Of a DNA stretch of 64,000 nucleotides, positions 1 to 10,841 are shown one piece after another. The position numbers were made by a program, and so were the translations under genes. The notes below the pieces were generated by a model. It was not told the origin of the DNA and did no database searches. It saw nothing but the letters and a program-made list of their open reading frames with translations. This stretch comes from Candidatus Sodalis endolongispinus. GTDB lineage: Bacteria; Pseudomonadota; Gammaproteobacteria; Enterobacterales; Enterobacteriaceae. Positions within the stretch are counted from its first letter, which is position 1; every line of letters begins with the position of its first letter. Location: assembly GCF_018777395.1 (NCBI RefSeq), contig NZ_JAFJYC010000001.1, forward strand, positions 1,798,001 to 1,862,000, in the 5' to 3' direction.

Positions 1-156
1 GGACGGTTTCGGAGGCCGCGGTCTGGGCAGTCGGGTCAGCAACTGGATCCGCCGGCGTGGAGGGTCTGGCGGCCGGCTGGACGGTTTCGTAGGCCGCGGT
101 CTGAGCAGTCGGGTCTACAACTGATTCGGCCGCCGCAGAGGCCGCGACGCTTGGCG
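1..156. repeat. 78-bp tandem repeat in the tatB 3' region
   Basis: Two copies of a 78-bp unit begin at 1 and 79 (GGACGGTTTC then GAGGCCGCGG or TAGGCCGCGG) and keep the tatB reading frame, since 78 is 3 x 26. More copies may lie before the window edge. Repeat growth here only lengthens the disordered cytoplasmic tail of TatB. Confidence 0.8.
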
Positions 157-571
157 CCATTGGCGGCGCTTCTGCCTGACGATCGCCCTCCGCCGGTGTC
201 ACGCCATCATGCAACGCCTCTGGATCGGTGACTAACGGGTTATGGATAGTATGCGGCTCAGCCGGTTCCAGTGTGGCGCTGTTGATACCTTTGAATTCTT
301 TCTTCATGGATTCCGCCGCTTCACGCAGCTCCTCCATTGACGCTTTCAGTTCCGGCGACAGATTGTTTTTACTGGCCTCTTCGACTTTTTTCAGGCTGTC
401 CTGCAGCTTAAGCTCCTGCGTTAATTCGTTCTGCACCGTCGAAGCCATGGATCGTATTGCCCGGATCCACCCAGCCACCGTCCTGACCGCAACCGGCAAG
501 CGTTCAGGACCCAGCACCACCAGTCCGATAACGAACACCAACATCAGCTCACCAAATCCAATATCGAACAC
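1..571 (-). CDS. tatB: Sec-independent translocase subunit TatB (3' end outside window)
   Basis: TatB works with TatC as the twin-arginine signal receptor in the inner membrane. The predicted N-terminus has the family pattern: a short transmembrane helix (residues 2-21, [20 protein letters not shown]), then GPERLP and an amphipathic helix. The start is GTG at 571, 3 nt past the tatA stop, which matches the usual tatABC operon. From about residue 160 the tail is rich in Pro, Ala and Thr. It carries a near-perfect 26-residue tandem repeat encoded by a 78-bp DNA repeat (copies begin at 1 and 79), so the protein is longer than the usual 170-180 residues. The gene runs off the window, so its stop, and tatC, cannot be seen. 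Confidence 0.93.
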   Translation of the reverse strand, partial: MFDIGFGELMLVFVIGLVVLGPERLPVAVRTVAGWIRAIRSMASTVQNELTQELKLQDSLKKVEEASKNNLSPELKASMEELREAAESMKKEFKGINSATLEPAEPHTIHNPLVTDPEALHDGVTPAEGDRQAEAPPMAPSVAASAAAESVVDPTAQTAAYETVQPAARPSTPADPVADPTAQTAASETV

Positions 572-574
572 GGC

Positions 575-841
575 TTATACCTGCTCTTTATCTTTATTTT
601 TGGCTTCATCTGGACGTGCCGGGTTGGCTTTCGGCTCAATGGGCGGCGCGGTAAAGTCGGCGTCCTGAGAGGATTTATCCGCCGATGTCGACGTTTTGTT
701 GTCATCTTCGCCCATGGATTTTTTAAATCCTTTGATTGAGGCGCCCAAATCCGATCCCAGACCACGCAGCTTTTTGGTACCGAATAACAACACCACAATG
801 GCCGCAATGATTAATAACTGTGTAATGCTGATACCGCCCAT
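575..841 (-). CDS. tatA: Sec-independent translocase pore subunit TatA
   Basis: TatA oligomerises to let folded twin-arginine proteins cross the inner membrane. The 88-residue product begins [20 protein letters not shown], a single N-terminal transmembrane helix, followed by the conserved [14 protein letters not shown] hinge and amphipathic helix and a polar acidic tail. ATG at 841 is chosen over an upstream in-frame ATG at 856 because GAGAGG lies 7 nt before it and the length then matches E. coli TatA. It is the first gene of tatAB, 52 nt downstream of ubiB on the same strand. Intact. Confidence 0.96.
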   Translation of the reverse strand: MGGISITQLLIIAAIVVLLFGTKKLRGLGSDLGASIKGFKKSMGEDDNKTSTSADKSSQDADFTAPPIEPKANPARPDEAKNKDKEQV

Positions 842-893
842 AACTTTGCCTCTCAAAAGGGGGGTAAAACCCGGGTTATAATTTCAGCGTCGT

Positions 894-2528
894 CTACGCG
901 GTGCGTCTCCAGCCGATAATCCAGCTGACGATACCGGCGGCCATTAGCCAGGCCGGCATGGATCCCTCGTCAGCGCTTTGCGTCATTAAAAACGTGCCGC
1001 TCAGCAGCAGCGTGGCGCCAATGCCGAACAGAAAACGGGATTGGCTCTGCCGTACGTGATTTACCCGCATCTCTACCGACAGGCGATCGACGCTTTTCTG
1101 CAATAAGCGATGCTGCTTGAAACCGTCGTAAACAAGTTCGGGCAACTCGGGCAATTTTTCCGCCCAATAGGGCGCCTTTTCCTTTAATGCACGCAGAATG
1201 GCCGGCAGACCCACCTGATCTTTGATCCAGTCTTCCAGAAAAGGCTTGGCCGTTTTCCATAAATCCAGCTGAGGATAAAGCTGGCGCCCGACGCCTTCAA
1301 TATACAGTAGCGTTTTCTGCAACAACACCAGTTGCGGTTGCACTTCCATATTAAACCGCCGCGCGGTGTTAAAGAGATTCAACAATACGTGGCCAAAAGA
1401 AATTTCCGCCAGCGGTTTTTCAAAAATAGGCTCGCAGACGGTGCGAATAGCGAACTCGAAATCCTCAACATTGGTATCCGGGGGCACCCAGCCGGAGTCC
1501 ACGTGCAACTCCGCTACCTTACGGTAATCGCGATTGAAAAAGGCGATAAAATTTTCCGCCAGATAGCGCTTATCTTCTTTATTCAGCGACACGACAATAC
1601 CACAGTCGATTCCGATATACTGCGGATTCTCAGGATGTTCAAAACTGACAAAAATGTTGCCAGGGTGCATATCGCCGTGAAAAAAACTATCCCGGAAAAC
1701 CTGGGTAAAAAAGACCTGTACCCCGCGTTCCGCCAGCAGCTTCATGTTGGTGCCTTGCTTCTCCAGCGCGGCGACATCATTGACCGGTACGCCATAGATG
1801 CGCTCCATCACCATCATGGTTTCGCTACAGTAATCCGGGTAGACCTCCGGGATATACAGCATCGGGCTACCGTCGAAATTACGTCGGAGCTGAATGGCAT
1901 TGGCCGCTTCACGCAGCAAATTAAGCTCATCAAGCAGTGTCTTTTCATATTCCAGCACAACCTCGACCGGCCGCAGACGTCGTCCGTCCGGCAATAAATG
2001 CGGCACCCAGCTGGCCAGCCGGTACATCAGCTGCATATCAGCTTTGATCATCGGCAAGATATCCGGGCGGATCACCTTGATGACCACCTCTTTGCCGTTT
2101 TTCAGCCGGGCGGTATGGACCTGCGCAATGGAGGCTGAAGCCAGCGGCTCCTGCTGAAAATCATCGAACCAGATTTCAAGTGGCTGCCCCATCGAACGTT
2201 CGATATGGACGCGTGCCAGGGCGCCGTCAAAGGGCTGCACCCGATCTTGCAGCATCGCCAACTGGTCGGCAATGGCCGGCGGAAACAAATCACGGCGGGT
2301 CGAAAGCATCTGGCCGAACTTGATCCATACCGGTCCCAATTCCTGAAGCGCCAGGCGTAAACGTTCGCCCAGCATGCGCTGCGCGTGGTTGTTCGGCATC
2401 CAGAATAGCAAATTGCGTCCCAGCCGCAGCGGTAGCGTCAACCGCGTTTTCGGGATAAGCTCATCCAGTCCATAGCTGAGCATGACGCGAATAATCAGAT
2501 AGAGGCGGCGGATCTCACCGAATATCAT
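894..2528 (-). CDS. ubiB: Ubiquinone biosynthesis atypical kinase/ATPase UbiB
   Basis: UbiB is a membrane-bound atypical protein-kinase-like ATPase needed for ubiquinone synthesis. The 544-residue product carries the KxGQ motif (KFGQ, residues 70-73), the Ala-rich nucleotide loop ([13 protein letters not shown]), the catalytic HGDMHPGN and the metal-binding IDCGIV. Two C-terminal transmembrane segments follow ([17 protein letters not shown] and [16 protein letters not shown]). ATG at 2528 overlaps the ubiJ stop as ATGA, which implies translational coupling in ubiE-ubiJ-ubiB. A longer reading from 2543 is possible but unlikely. No damage is seen. Confidence 0.97.
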   Translation of the reverse strand: MIFGEIRRLYLIIRVMLSYGLDELIPKTRLTLPLRLGRNLLFWMPNNHAQRMLGERLRLALQELGPVWIKFGQMLSTRRDLFPPAIADQLAMLQDRVQPFDGALARVHIERSMGQPLEIWFDDFQQEPLASASIAQVHTARLKNGKEVVIKVIRPDILPMIKADMQLMYRLASWVPHLLPDGRRLRPVEVVLEYEKTLLDELNLLREAANAIQLRRNFDGSPMLYIPEVYPDYCSETMMVMERIYGVPVNDVAALEKQGTNMKLLAERGVQVFFTQVFRDSFFHGDMHPGNIFVSFEHPENPQYIGIDCGIVVSLNKEDKRYLAENFIAFFNRDYRKVAELHVDSGWVPPDTNVEDFEFAIRTVCEPIFEKPLAEISFGHVLLNLFNTARRFNMEVQPQLVLLQKTLLYIEGVGRQLYPQLDLWKTAKPFLEDWIKDQVGLPAILRALKEKAPYWAEKLPELPELVYDGFKQHRLLQKSVDRLSVEMRVNHVRQSQSRFLFGIGATLLLSGTFLMTQSADEGSMPAWLMAAGIVSWIIGWRRTA

Positions 2529-3133
2529 CTGCTGGCCTCCCATTTTTCCAGGCGGGCCGCCAGATCCTCGCCAGCCCTGGTGACCTCATCCACTTCGTCG
2601 CAAAACCACGCCTGCTCCAGCGCCGAGGGCGCCAGACGCCATTCATCGGTTATTGACTGGGTCACCCGGCCCTGGCCGGTGCGCAACAACCGCAGCGTAC
2701 GCGTCAGCCGGCGCGCAACCGTTCGACTGACGCTTTCAGCGGCGATATCGCCTAGCCAGGGCGCCAGCAGTTCTGCCCCATCAAATTCAGCCATATCCAG
2801 CAGCGCGGCGAATTGCTGCAGGCACTGGAGATCGCCTTCTACGTCGAGGAAGCCCTGCTTAATCATCTGCGTCAACTGCTGACGTTCCCGCAGCGCCGGC
2901 AATGTGGCGAGACGGGTACGCACCGTGCAATCCGCAGTATCATCCCAGGCGTTGAGCACATCCACCTGACACTCGCCGAATACCAGAATAACCGGCGTCT
3001 CCCATTCGGCCAATTCAAACCGCAAAACTTTACCTTTCAGGCGCTGACGGGCGGCGGACATGGCGCGATCCTGATATAGCAGGCGTTCAAGCACGACTTC
3101 CAGCGTTGCGCTTATCAACGGCATCAACAACAT
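2525..3133 (-). CDS. ubiJ: Ubiquinone biosynthesis accessory factor UbiJ (SCP2 domain)
   Basis: UbiJ binds lipid intermediates through an SCP2-like domain and scaffolds the soluble Ubi complex with UbiK. The 202-residue product aligns with E. coli UbiJ from the first residue and keeps the [19 protein letters not shown] and DVEGDLQ blocks typical of the SCP2 fold. The C-terminal helix ends with RLEKWEAS, as in the family. It lies 12 nt after ubiE and overlaps ubiB by 4 nt. Intact. Confidence 0.94.
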   Translation of the reverse strand: MLLMPLISATLEVVLERLLYQDRAMSAARQRLKGKVLRFELAEWETPVILVFGECQVDVLNAWDDTADCTVRTRLATLPALRERQQLTQMIKQGFLDVEGDLQCLQQFAALLDMAEFDGAELLAPWLGDIAAESVSRTVARRLTRTLRLLRTGQGRVTQSITDEWRLAPSALEQAWFCDEVDEVTRAGEDLAARLEKWEASR

Positions 3134-3145
3134 GTCATATCCCGA

Positions 3146-3904
3146 TCAGAATTTATAACCGCGGTGCAAAGCCACGATGCCACCGGTCATATTGAAATAT
3201 TCGGCGCTGTCGAACCCGGCATCCAGCATCATCGACTTCAGCGTTTCCTGATCCGGATGCATGCGGATGGACTCCGCCAGATAGCGATAGCTACCGGCAT
3301 CACGGGCCACCATTTCGCCAATGCGCGGCAGAACGTGGAATGAGTAGAGATCGTAAGCTTTATTCAGCGGCTTGAAGCGCGGGGTGGAAAATTCGAGGAT
3401 CAGCAGTCGTCCGCCGGGTTTCAGCACTCGGTACATCGACTTCAACGCCTGCTCTTTTTCGGTCACGTTGCGCAGGCCAAACGAAATGGTAATACAATCG
3501 AAGGTATTGTCTGGAAACGGCAGCGCTTCAGCATTGGCCTGTACGTAGCTGACATTGCCCAAAATACCGCGATTACGCAGCTTCTCACGCCCCACTTTCA
3601 GCATGGAGTCGTTGATATCCGCCAGCACCACCTCCCCGTCGTCACCCACCAGACGTGAAAATTTGGCGGTCAGATCGCCAGTACCACCCGCCAGATCCAG
3701 AACTTTTTGCCCGCGACGCACGCCGCTACATTGGATAGCGAAACGTTTCCAGATGCGGTGAATACCGAAGGACATCAGGTCATTCATCAGATCGTATTTT
3801 GCCGCAACGGAGTGAAAGACATCCGCCACCATTAACGCTTTCTGATCCTTCGCTACGGTGCGATACCCGAAGTGGGTGGTTTCACGCTTATCGTCATCTG
3901 CCAT
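3146..3904 (-). CDS. ubiE: Demethylubiquinone/demethylmenaquinone C-methyltransferase UbiE
   Basis: UbiE is the SAM-dependent C-methyltransferase of ubiquinone and menaquinone synthesis. The 252-residue product has SAM motif I ([12 protein letters not shown]), motif II (LADINDSML), the [19 protein letters not shown] block and the C-terminal [12 protein letters not shown] signature. ATG at 3904 is preferred to an in-frame TTG at 3922 because AGGA is well placed upstream and the length equals the family norm (251). It is the first gene of ubiE-ubiJ-ubiB. Intact. Confidence 0.97.
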   Translation of the reverse strand: MADDDKRETTHFGYRTVAKDQKALMVADVFHSVAAKYDLMNDLMSFGIHRIWKRFAIQCSGVRRGQKVLDLAGGTGDLTAKFSRLVGDDGEVVLADINDSMLKVGREKLRNRGILGNVSYVQANAEALPFPDNTFDCITISFGLRNVTEKEQALKSMYRVLKPGGRLLILEFSTPRFKPLNKAYDLYSFHVLPRIGEMVARDAGSYRYLAESIRMHPDQETLKSMMLDAGFDSAEYFNMTGGIVALHRGYKF

Positions 3905-3974
3905 GTTCGTCGTCCTGCTCAATCAGTTTCAGAGAAGTGTAACAGATGCGTGCTGAAAGCCCCACCGCGGCGCG

Positions 3975-5558
3975 TTACTCCCGTAGCGGGCATTCCGCAC
4001 GCGTCTGCCGTGACGGGCCAGACCCGTCCTGTGCACCATCCGTCGGGGAGTCGCACGCACCCGCCTTCTGAGGCGCGCCCGCGTTCTGCAGGTCGGTCAC
4101 CGCCGCCGCCTCGCCAGGGCGATCGGCAAAAGGAACATGGGCGCCCGGCGCAAAAGCGATGGGGCGTTTTATTTCCACGCCCAAGGCGCGGAACCCCTCC
4201 GCCTGGCCGATAATATTACCACGCCCGTCGGACAATTTATTCTTCGCCAGCCGATAGCTGGCTTGCGCTTTATCAAGACTTTGGCCGATAGCATTAATAT
4301 CATCAACAAACAGCCGCAATTTATCATACAGGCGCGCCGCGCGATCGGCGATATGCTGGGCATTGCGGCTTTGATGCTCGTAGCGCCACAGATTATTTAT
4401 CGTGCGTAGCGCAACCAACAGCGTGGTGGGACTGACCAACATAATATTGTGCGCCAGCGCCTCGCTTATCAGCTCCGGCTGCCGGCTAATCGACACCATA
4501 AAGGCCGGCTCTATCGGCACAAACATCAGCACATAATCCAGCGAGCGTAATCCCGGAAATTGCTGATAATCTTTACGGCCCAGCACTTTCATATGGGCGC
4601 GCAGCGAATTGACATGCTCGGTGAGTGCCAACTGGCGTTCAGCGTCATCATCGCTGTTAAAATAGCGTTCATACGCCACCAGCGACATTTTCGCGTCAAT
4701 GACCACATCTTTACCCTGCGGCAGACGCACCACCACATCGGGCTGCAGCCGCCGGCCATCGCTTTGTTAGATGCTGATCTGGGTGTCAAATTCATGGCCT
4801 TCACGCAGCCCTGACGCTTCCAGGACCCTGCTAAGCACCACTTCGCCCCAATTACCCTGCGCTTTGTTATCGCCCTTGAGCGCGCGGGTCAGATTGACGG
4901 CCTCCTGGGTCATCTGCGCATTGAGCTGCTGCAAATTGCGGATTTCATGGGCCAGCGTGTGGCGTTCGCGCGCCTCTTGGCCAAAACTGTCCTGCACCTG
5001 GCGGCGAAAGCCCTCCAGTTGTTCGCGCAGCGGCATCAGCAGCCGGTCAAGGCTTTGTCGGTTTTGCTCATCCACCTTGCGCCCGCTGTGCTCAAAGATG
5101 CGGTTAGCCAGATTTTCAAACTGCGCCGACAACCGTTGCTCGCTGTTTATTAACAGGCGCTGCTTCTATTACGCCGCCAGGCGGGTTTCCTCCAGACGAA
5201 TAGCGACTTCGCGCAGTTCCGCCCCCTGGCTGCTGTTGATTTCTCGCTGCGCCCGCAGCTCTTGATTAAGTTGCTCACACTCCTGGCGGAAATGGGCAAG
5301 GGAGGTCAGACGCTCCTCGGCGGCAGCCAACCGGCCGAACATGTCACGCTGCTCCCGTTGCCCCTCGCGCGTCGCGAGCTCGGCCTGCCGACGACTGTGT
5401 TGCTCGTCGGCGAGCGCCTGACGCGTCGCCTGCAGCCCCTGATCGAGACTGACCCGTTCCGCCTCCTGCGCCAGATGCTGTCGGGCGCCGGCGATGAGCC
5501 AGCCAACCCCTACGCCAATTAATGCGCCGCCAATACCGTAAAACAGGCTGTAGTCCAT
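3975..5558 (-). pseudogene. rmuC: rmuC pseudogene, three in-frame stops
   Basis: RmuC is a membrane-anchored coiled-coil protein with a nuclease-like domain that limits inversions at short inverted repeats. The frame is continuous from an N-terminal anchor (MDYSLFYGIGGALIGVGVGW), through coiled coil, to the conserved core (VRLPQGKDVVIDAK, DYVLMFVPIEPAF, LWRYEHQS). It is cut by adjacent TAA and TAG codons (5166-5171) and a TAA (4767-4769). Against E. coli RmuC, all three replace Glu codons (EEKQRLL and SIEND contexts), so each looks like a G-to-T change. The C-terminal tail differs from the E. coli tail. It is the gene after ubiE on the same strand reading away, as in E. coli. Clearly non-functional as one protein. 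Confidence 0.93.
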
Positions 5559-5624
5559 ATTGCCTCCGCCTAACCCATGCTGACAGTCACGTTAAGGGGG
5601 AACTGTATAGATGTCCAGCGCCTT

Positions 5625-6153
5625 TTATTGGCCGAGGAAGCGCGCCAACCAGCGCAGACCGAATGCGCCAGGCGCCAGCAGACCGAACGCCCAGAGCGCC
5701 GCAGACAAAAGATTAGCTAACTGGAACCCAAGCCGCGGCATACCGCAAAGCCCTGCAACTAGCGGTACTACCGCCCGCAGCGGGCCGAAAAAACGCCCGA
5801 GAAAAACGCCGGCTATCCCCCAGCGCGCAAAAAAAAACGTGGCCGCGCTTGAGCATGGCAGGATGCCGGGTAAACGGCCACAGGCCATAGACCCGATGCT
5901 GGTAGTGATCGCCCACCCAATAAGAGAGCCAATCGCCAAAAAAGCCGCCCGCGACGGCGGCAAGATAAATAGGCCAAAAAGGGATGCCGGCCTCGCCTAT
6001 CAGCGCGCCCATCCCGAGCAAAATAATCGTCGCCGGCAGCAGCAGCGATAAGAACGCCAACGATTCGCCGAAGGCCAGCAAGAAAACAATGGGTATGGCC
6101 CAGACCTGATGCTGGCGGACAAAATCAGTGATAAGGGATATCCACACTTCCAC
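5625..6153 (-). pseudogene. DedA-family membrane protein, frameshift in a T9 run
   Basis: DedA proteins are polytopic inner-membrane proteins thought to flip or transport lipid carriers. The N-terminal part (to about residue 105) has the typical start and the glycine-rich re-entrant motif (FLLAFGESLAFLSLLLPAT, GGFFGDWLSYWVGDH). The frame then breaks at a run of nine A on the plus strand (5829-5837; T9 in the coding strand). One T fewer would join it to ARWGIAGVFLGRFFGPLRAV, the conserved second DedA motif with its FxGRF arginines, and the remaining transmembrane helices. The whole reads about 176 codons. Transcriptional slippage on the T9 run could restore some product, but that is speculation. 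Confidence 0.85.
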
Positions 6154-6285
6154 TAAAGCATTATTCCTGACTCATACCGCGGGCGGGACACTAAAGCGTA
6201 GCGTATCGCCCGCGGTCAAGAAAACGAAAGACGGCGAGGCGGCCGCCCGCTCAGCCGCGGCCGCCGGATAACTCATCGCCTGCCA

Positions 6286-7053
6286 TCAGGCGGTCAACAG
6301 CAGACGGGCGGCCTCCACGACGATAGTCACGGCGGCGCTTTCCGTTTGTTGCAGTACCGCCACATCGGGCGTTTCCTACTGCAGCCGGTTGACGATTACC
6401 CACGCCACCACACCGGCGCGCAGCCCCTGCGTCGCGCACATGGTCAATAAAGTGGCGGATTCCATCTCATAATTCATCACCCCCATGCCCTGCCATTCCT
6501 GCAGTGACCCTTTAAACTGCCGCACCACCCGGCCAGAGTAGGTGTCGTAGCGTTCCTGGCCGGGATAAAAGGTGTCGTAAGACGCTGTCACGCCCACGTG
6601 CAGCCGGGCGCCGCTCTTTTTCGCCGCCTGCACCAGCGCGGTGGTGCAGGCAAAATCCGCTATCGCCGGGAATGCCAGCGGCGCAAAATGCTGGCTGGCG
6701 CCGTCCAGGCGCACGGCGGCGGTGGTGACCAGCACATCACCGACATTGATGGCGTTTTGAATGGCACCGGTCGTGCCCACCCGCAAAAAGGTACGGATAC
6801 CAAGCTGGGACAGTTCTTCCACCGCGATAGAGGTAGAGGGCCCGCCGATGCCGGTTGAGCAGACAACCACCGCCTTGCCCTCCAGCTCGGCGCGCCAGGT
6901 GGTAAATTCGCGATGGGTCGCCAGATGTACCGGATTGGTCATCAGCCGGGCGATCTTTTCCACCCGCTGGGGGTCACCCGGCACGATGGCAAGTGTGGCG
7001 CCTGCCAGGTCGGAAAATGTCAGGCCAAGATGGAAAACGTCAGACTGCTCCAC
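6286..7053 (-). pseudogene. udp: Uridine phosphorylase, amber stop near the C-terminus
   Basis: Udp cleaves uridine to uracil and ribose-1-phosphate. The reading matches E. coli Udp throughout, with the phosphate-binding [35 protein letters not shown] and the [11 protein letters not shown] ribose-binding block. A TAG at 6376-6378 sits at codon 226, where E. coli has Gln. The same frame continues for 29 more family-like residues (SAAVTIVVEAARLL) to a TGA at 6286. The catalytic residues precede the stop, but the lost C-terminal helix packs in the trimer of dimers. Another change is [10 protein letters not shown], where E. coli has Gly instead of Trp. Probably inactive. Confidence 0.88.
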
Positions 7054-7259
7054 GGCATATACATCTGCAAATGATGGCTTATATCGCCGATAATATCATT
7101 ATTAACTTTGATTTACCGTGTTAACTCCCAATTTTTCTCTCCGTATCCTACTCTGGAAGCGCGATCCAGATTCGCTGGATGGCGACATTGACGGAAGTGG
7201 CTTCGGCGGCCTAATTTGACAGGTGTAGCTGTCCAACTGGTGATAATGACAAAAGGTTA

Positions 7260-8093
7260 ATGCCAATGAGCCCTAACGATACCCTGACTCCTCAGACGTC
7301 GGTTACCGGTTTTACCCGCGCCGCGGGCGCACCGGCCGTGACCGCTATCGTCACCGACGAGGCAAATCTGACCTCCGGCCCCACCACCGTGCCCAGCCAG
7401 GGCGACGCGATGCCCGCGTGGATGGACCGGCCCGCCGGCCAGCATGACGCTTTACCTGTGGTGATCGTGGTGCAGGAAATTTTCGGCGTCCATCAACACA
7501 TCCAGGACCTCTGCCGCCGTCTGGCCAAGGAAGGTTACCTGGCTATCGCCACCGAACTGTATTTCCGCCAGGGAGATCCGACGCAATATGACGATGTCGC
7601 TACGCTGCTGGCGGAATTAGTGAGTAAAGTCCCTGACAGTCAGGTCTTGTCAGATCTGGACCATACCGCGCACTTTGCCGCAACCCAGGGCGGCGATCTG
7701 CGTCGTCTGGCGATAACCGGCTTTTGTTGGGGAGGGCGAATCAGCTGGCTGTATGCGGCGCATAACCCACAACTCAAAGCGGCCGCCGCCTAGTATGGTA
7801 AATTGACCGGCGACAAAACATTGACGATGCCCAGGCACCCGGTGGACGTGGCCACCCAGCTTGGTGCACCGGTGCTCGGTTTGTACGGCGCGCAGGACGG
7901 CAGTATTCCGCTGGAAACGATTGAGACGATGCGCCAGGCGCTGCGCGCCGCCAACGCGGAAGCGGAGATCGTGGTGTATCCCGAGGCCGGCCATGCGTTT
8001 AATGCCGACTATCTCCCGAGCTATCATGCCGCCTCGGCGCAGGACGGCTGGCAACGCATGTTGGCCTGGTTTGCTCGCTTCGTGGTGAAGTGA
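7260..8093 (+). pseudogene. dlhH: Dienelactone hydrolase family protein, internal TAG
   Basis: The product resembles E. coli DlhH (YsgA), a cytoplasmic alpha/beta hydrolase of the dienelactone hydrolase family. The oxyanion region (VVIVVQEIFGVHQHI), the nucleophile elbow with Cys (GFCWGG) and the C-terminal acid/His region (DGSIPLE, GHAFNADY) are all present. A TAG at 7791-7793 replaces a Trp codon in the conserved AAVAWYGKL context, and the frame then continues without other damage to TGA at 8091-8093. It is divergent from udp, as in E. coli, with about 200 bp of shared upstream sequence. The first ATG is 7260 and a second in-frame ATG is at 7266. Confidence 0.9.
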
Positions 8094-8507
8094 AATAAAG
8101 CCACAGGCGGCGGGATAATCAACGAACCAGGTGCAGCAAAGCTGCCCGCTAAACCATCGTTCGCAGCTGATAACTGCGTACGGCCCAACGGCACCCTGCC
8201 GGGATCCTCGCGCCAATGCCTCTGCGCGTGTAACCCATAAAAAAGGGGCGCAGTCGCGCCCCGGGAGAATGCGATGCCACCTTAACCGGATTGATGGTGG
8301 CTACCGCGCTTGAGTAAACGCCGGTACGTTCTGCCATGACGGGTATTTCCCTGGTGTGGAACAACCTTTCCCGGCTGTGGCTTAATTATTCCGCTAAATT
8401 AAATTTTGACACAGCGTGCCGGCCGTCCCTTGCCGGACCGTTTCCTCTGGCGTCGTCACGCTGCATTACGCTTCCCTGCGCGAGCGCCGGAGAACCGGCG
8501 CCCTGGT
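8094..8507. other. Intergenic segment between dlhH and metE 3' ends
   Basis: Convergent 3' region of about 410 bp. Apart from the terminator at 8239-8262 I see no gene. A minus-strand open stretch from 8364 has no recognisable homology or start signal and runs through the terminator. Confidence 0.6.
8239..8262 (-). terminator. Rho-independent terminator, probably of metE
   Basis: On the minus strand a perfect 7-bp GC stem (GGGGCGC, loop GACT, GCGCCCC) is followed by six T. It lies about 245 nt past the metE stop and points the right way for metE transcripts. Confidence 0.8.
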
Positions 8508-10739
8508 TTACTGCTGCTCCGCGCGCAGTTTTCTGGCGTCGGTGACCATGTTGGCAAGCGATTGGCGGGTCTCCGGCCAGGCGCGGGTTTTAAGTCCGCA
8601 GTCAGGGTTCACCCACAAACGCTCCGCCGGAATACGCTGGGCCGCTTTACGCAGCAATTCGACTATCCACTCCTCGCTCGGGACGTTCGGCGAGTGAATG
8701 TCATATACGCCGGGCCCGATTTCGTTGGGGTAATCAAATTCCTTAAATGTTTCCAGTAATTCCATATCAGACCGGGACGTTTCAATGGTAATGACATCCG
8801 CATCAAGCGCCGCGATAGAGTCCATAATATCGTTGAACTCGCAGTAACACATATGGGTGTGGATTTGGGTATCGTCCTGCGCCACCGCCGCATTCAACCG
8901 GAATGCCTCCACCGCCCACGTCAGATAATCCTGCCAGGCCGAATTTTTTAGCGGCAAACCCTCGCGCAGCGCCGGTTCGTCGATCTGAATGATGCCGATA
9001 CCGGCCTGTTCCAGATCCGCCACTTCGTCACGCAGCGCCAGCGCAATCTGACGGGCGATGGTTCTACGGCTCACATCTTCCCCAGCACAATATGGTCACC
9101 GGGCCGGTCAGCATGCCTTTCACAGGTTTTGCGGTCAGCGACTGGGCATAACGCGCCCATTCGACGGTAATCGCCTCGGGCCGGCTGATATCGCCGATGA
9201 TGATCGGCGGCTTCACGCAACGCGAACCGTAGCTTTGCACCCAACCGTTCTGAGTGAAGACAAACCCTTCCAGATGCTCGCCGAAATACTCCACCATGTC
9301 GTTGCGCTCGGCTTCGACGTGGACCAGAACATCCAGCCCCAGACGCTCCTGCTCAACGATGGCCTGCTTGATATGTTCTCTTATGCCGGTACGGTAGCGG
9401 CCGCCGTCCAGACGACCGCGTTTGAAATCCAGACGCAGGCCGCAAATTTCCGTGGTTTGCGGGAATGAGCCGATGGTGGTGGTTGGCCAGGCGGGCAGTT
9501 TAAAGCGCGCACGCTGCAGGGCTGCGCGGGCGGCGTACGGCTGCTGGCGCTGGCTGTCGGCGGCGGTGATCTTTTCCAGACGCGCTTTGACCTCTGGGTT
9601 GTGTACCCGGCTTGAGTGACGGCGGGCGCGGATAGGCGCGCTATACTCACCCAAACGGGCCTGATTTGCCTCATCCGGCGCGTTCAACGCGGCGCGCAGC
9701 AGACCCAACTCGGCGCATTTTTGCAGCGCGAAAGCAAACCAGCTCTTCACTTCTTCATCCAGCCGCGTTTCGGTGCTCAAATCAATGGGGCTGTGCAGCA
9801 GGGAACACGACGATCCCAGCCAAAGCTCGCGTTTGCCCAGCAAAGGACGCAGTTGTTCAAACCAGCTCTGCAAATCGGCGCGCCAGACGTTGCGCCCGTT
9901 GATGACCCCGGCAGATAACACCCACTCTGCCGGTGCAGCTCGGCCAGGTCGTCGTCCCCCGCCACCAAATCCACATGCATCCCCTGCACCGGCAGCGTGG
10001 TGATAATATCTAGTTGATGCCGGATGCTGTCGAAATAGGTCGTCAGCAGCAGTTTTGTCTGGCCTTGCAGCGCTTGATAGGCTTCGCGCCACGCCTGCGG
10101 TAATTCCAGTACCAATGCCGGTTCGTCGATTTGTACCCAATCAACGCCGCGTTTCGCCAGCTTAGCTAAAACCTGTTGGTACACCGGCAGCAGGGACAGG
10201 CGATCAAACGCCTCGCTTTTGACTTTACCCAGCCACAGATAACTGACCGGTCCAAGCAGCACCTGCTTCACGCGATGGCCGAGCGCCAGCGCTTCGTCCA
10301 CTTCCTCCAGCAACTGGGTCCAGCCCAGGCGGAACTGCTGTCCCAGGGTAAACTCGGGTACCATATAGTGATAGTTGGTGTTAAACCATTTGGTCATCTC
10401 GGCGGCGGCGGCCGGCTCACCGGTCGGCGCGCGGCCGCGGCCGATACGAAATAGCGTGTCTATATCGCTTTCGTTCGCGCCGCTGCGGTGGCGGGCCGGG
10501 ACGTTATCCAGCATCAGGCTGGTGGTGAGGACATGATCGTACCAGGCAAAATCACCCACCGGCAGAAGGTCGACACCGGCGTCTTTCTGCTGTTGCCAAT
10601 GACGCGCCCGCAGTTCGCGGCCGGTTTCAAGCAACTGCTGCTGGCTGATGTTACCGGCCCAATAACTTTCCTGCGCTTTTTTCAATTCCCGGTGCAGACC
10701 AACGCGGGGAAAACCCAGTGTGTGACTCAGAATTGCCAT
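8508..10739 (-). pseudogene. metE: Cobalamin-independent methionine synthase, two frameshifts
   Basis: MetE transfers the methyl group of 5-methyltetrahydropteroyltri-glutamate to homocysteine. Three frames together cover the whole protein. The N-terminal domain ([20 protein letters not shown] onward) ends near 9930. The middle ([16 protein letters not shown] to [11 protein letters not shown]) runs to about 9082. The C-terminal domain ([20 protein letters not shown]) follows to the stop at 8508. The second break looks like a net 11-nt deletion that removes the SFPR residues after ILCW. Zinc ligands remain readable ([16 protein letters not shown]). ATG at 10739 follows the Met-box region. With metE dead, methionine synthesis would need MetH or uptake. 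Confidence 0.95.
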
Positions 10740-10754
10740 TACCCTCTCCCATTT

Positions 10755-10778
10755 AGACGTCCAGATGTTTATACATCC
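10755..10778. promoter_or_regulatory. MetJ operator (tandem Met boxes) before metE
   Basis: Three contiguous 8-mers, AGACGTCC, AGATGTTT and ATACATCC, resemble the Met box consensus AGACGTCT (the first matches 7 of 8). They lie 16-39 bp upstream of the metE start, in the metE/metR divergent region, where MetJ represses in E. coli. The assignment rests on consensus only. Confidence 0.65.
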
Positions 10779-10841
10779 ATAATCACCATGTAGCGTACTG
10801 TTCACAAGCGCAATTTATTCACTTCCAGGTGAAACACTCTC

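Noticed and set aside
3905..3922. TTG start giving a six-residue longer UbiE
   Set aside because: ATG 3904 has a well-placed AGGA and gives the usual family length.
7650..8216. 188-codon minus-strand frame opposite dlhH
   Set aside because: Antisense to a conserved hydrolase coding sequence; no similarity or ribosome-binding site.
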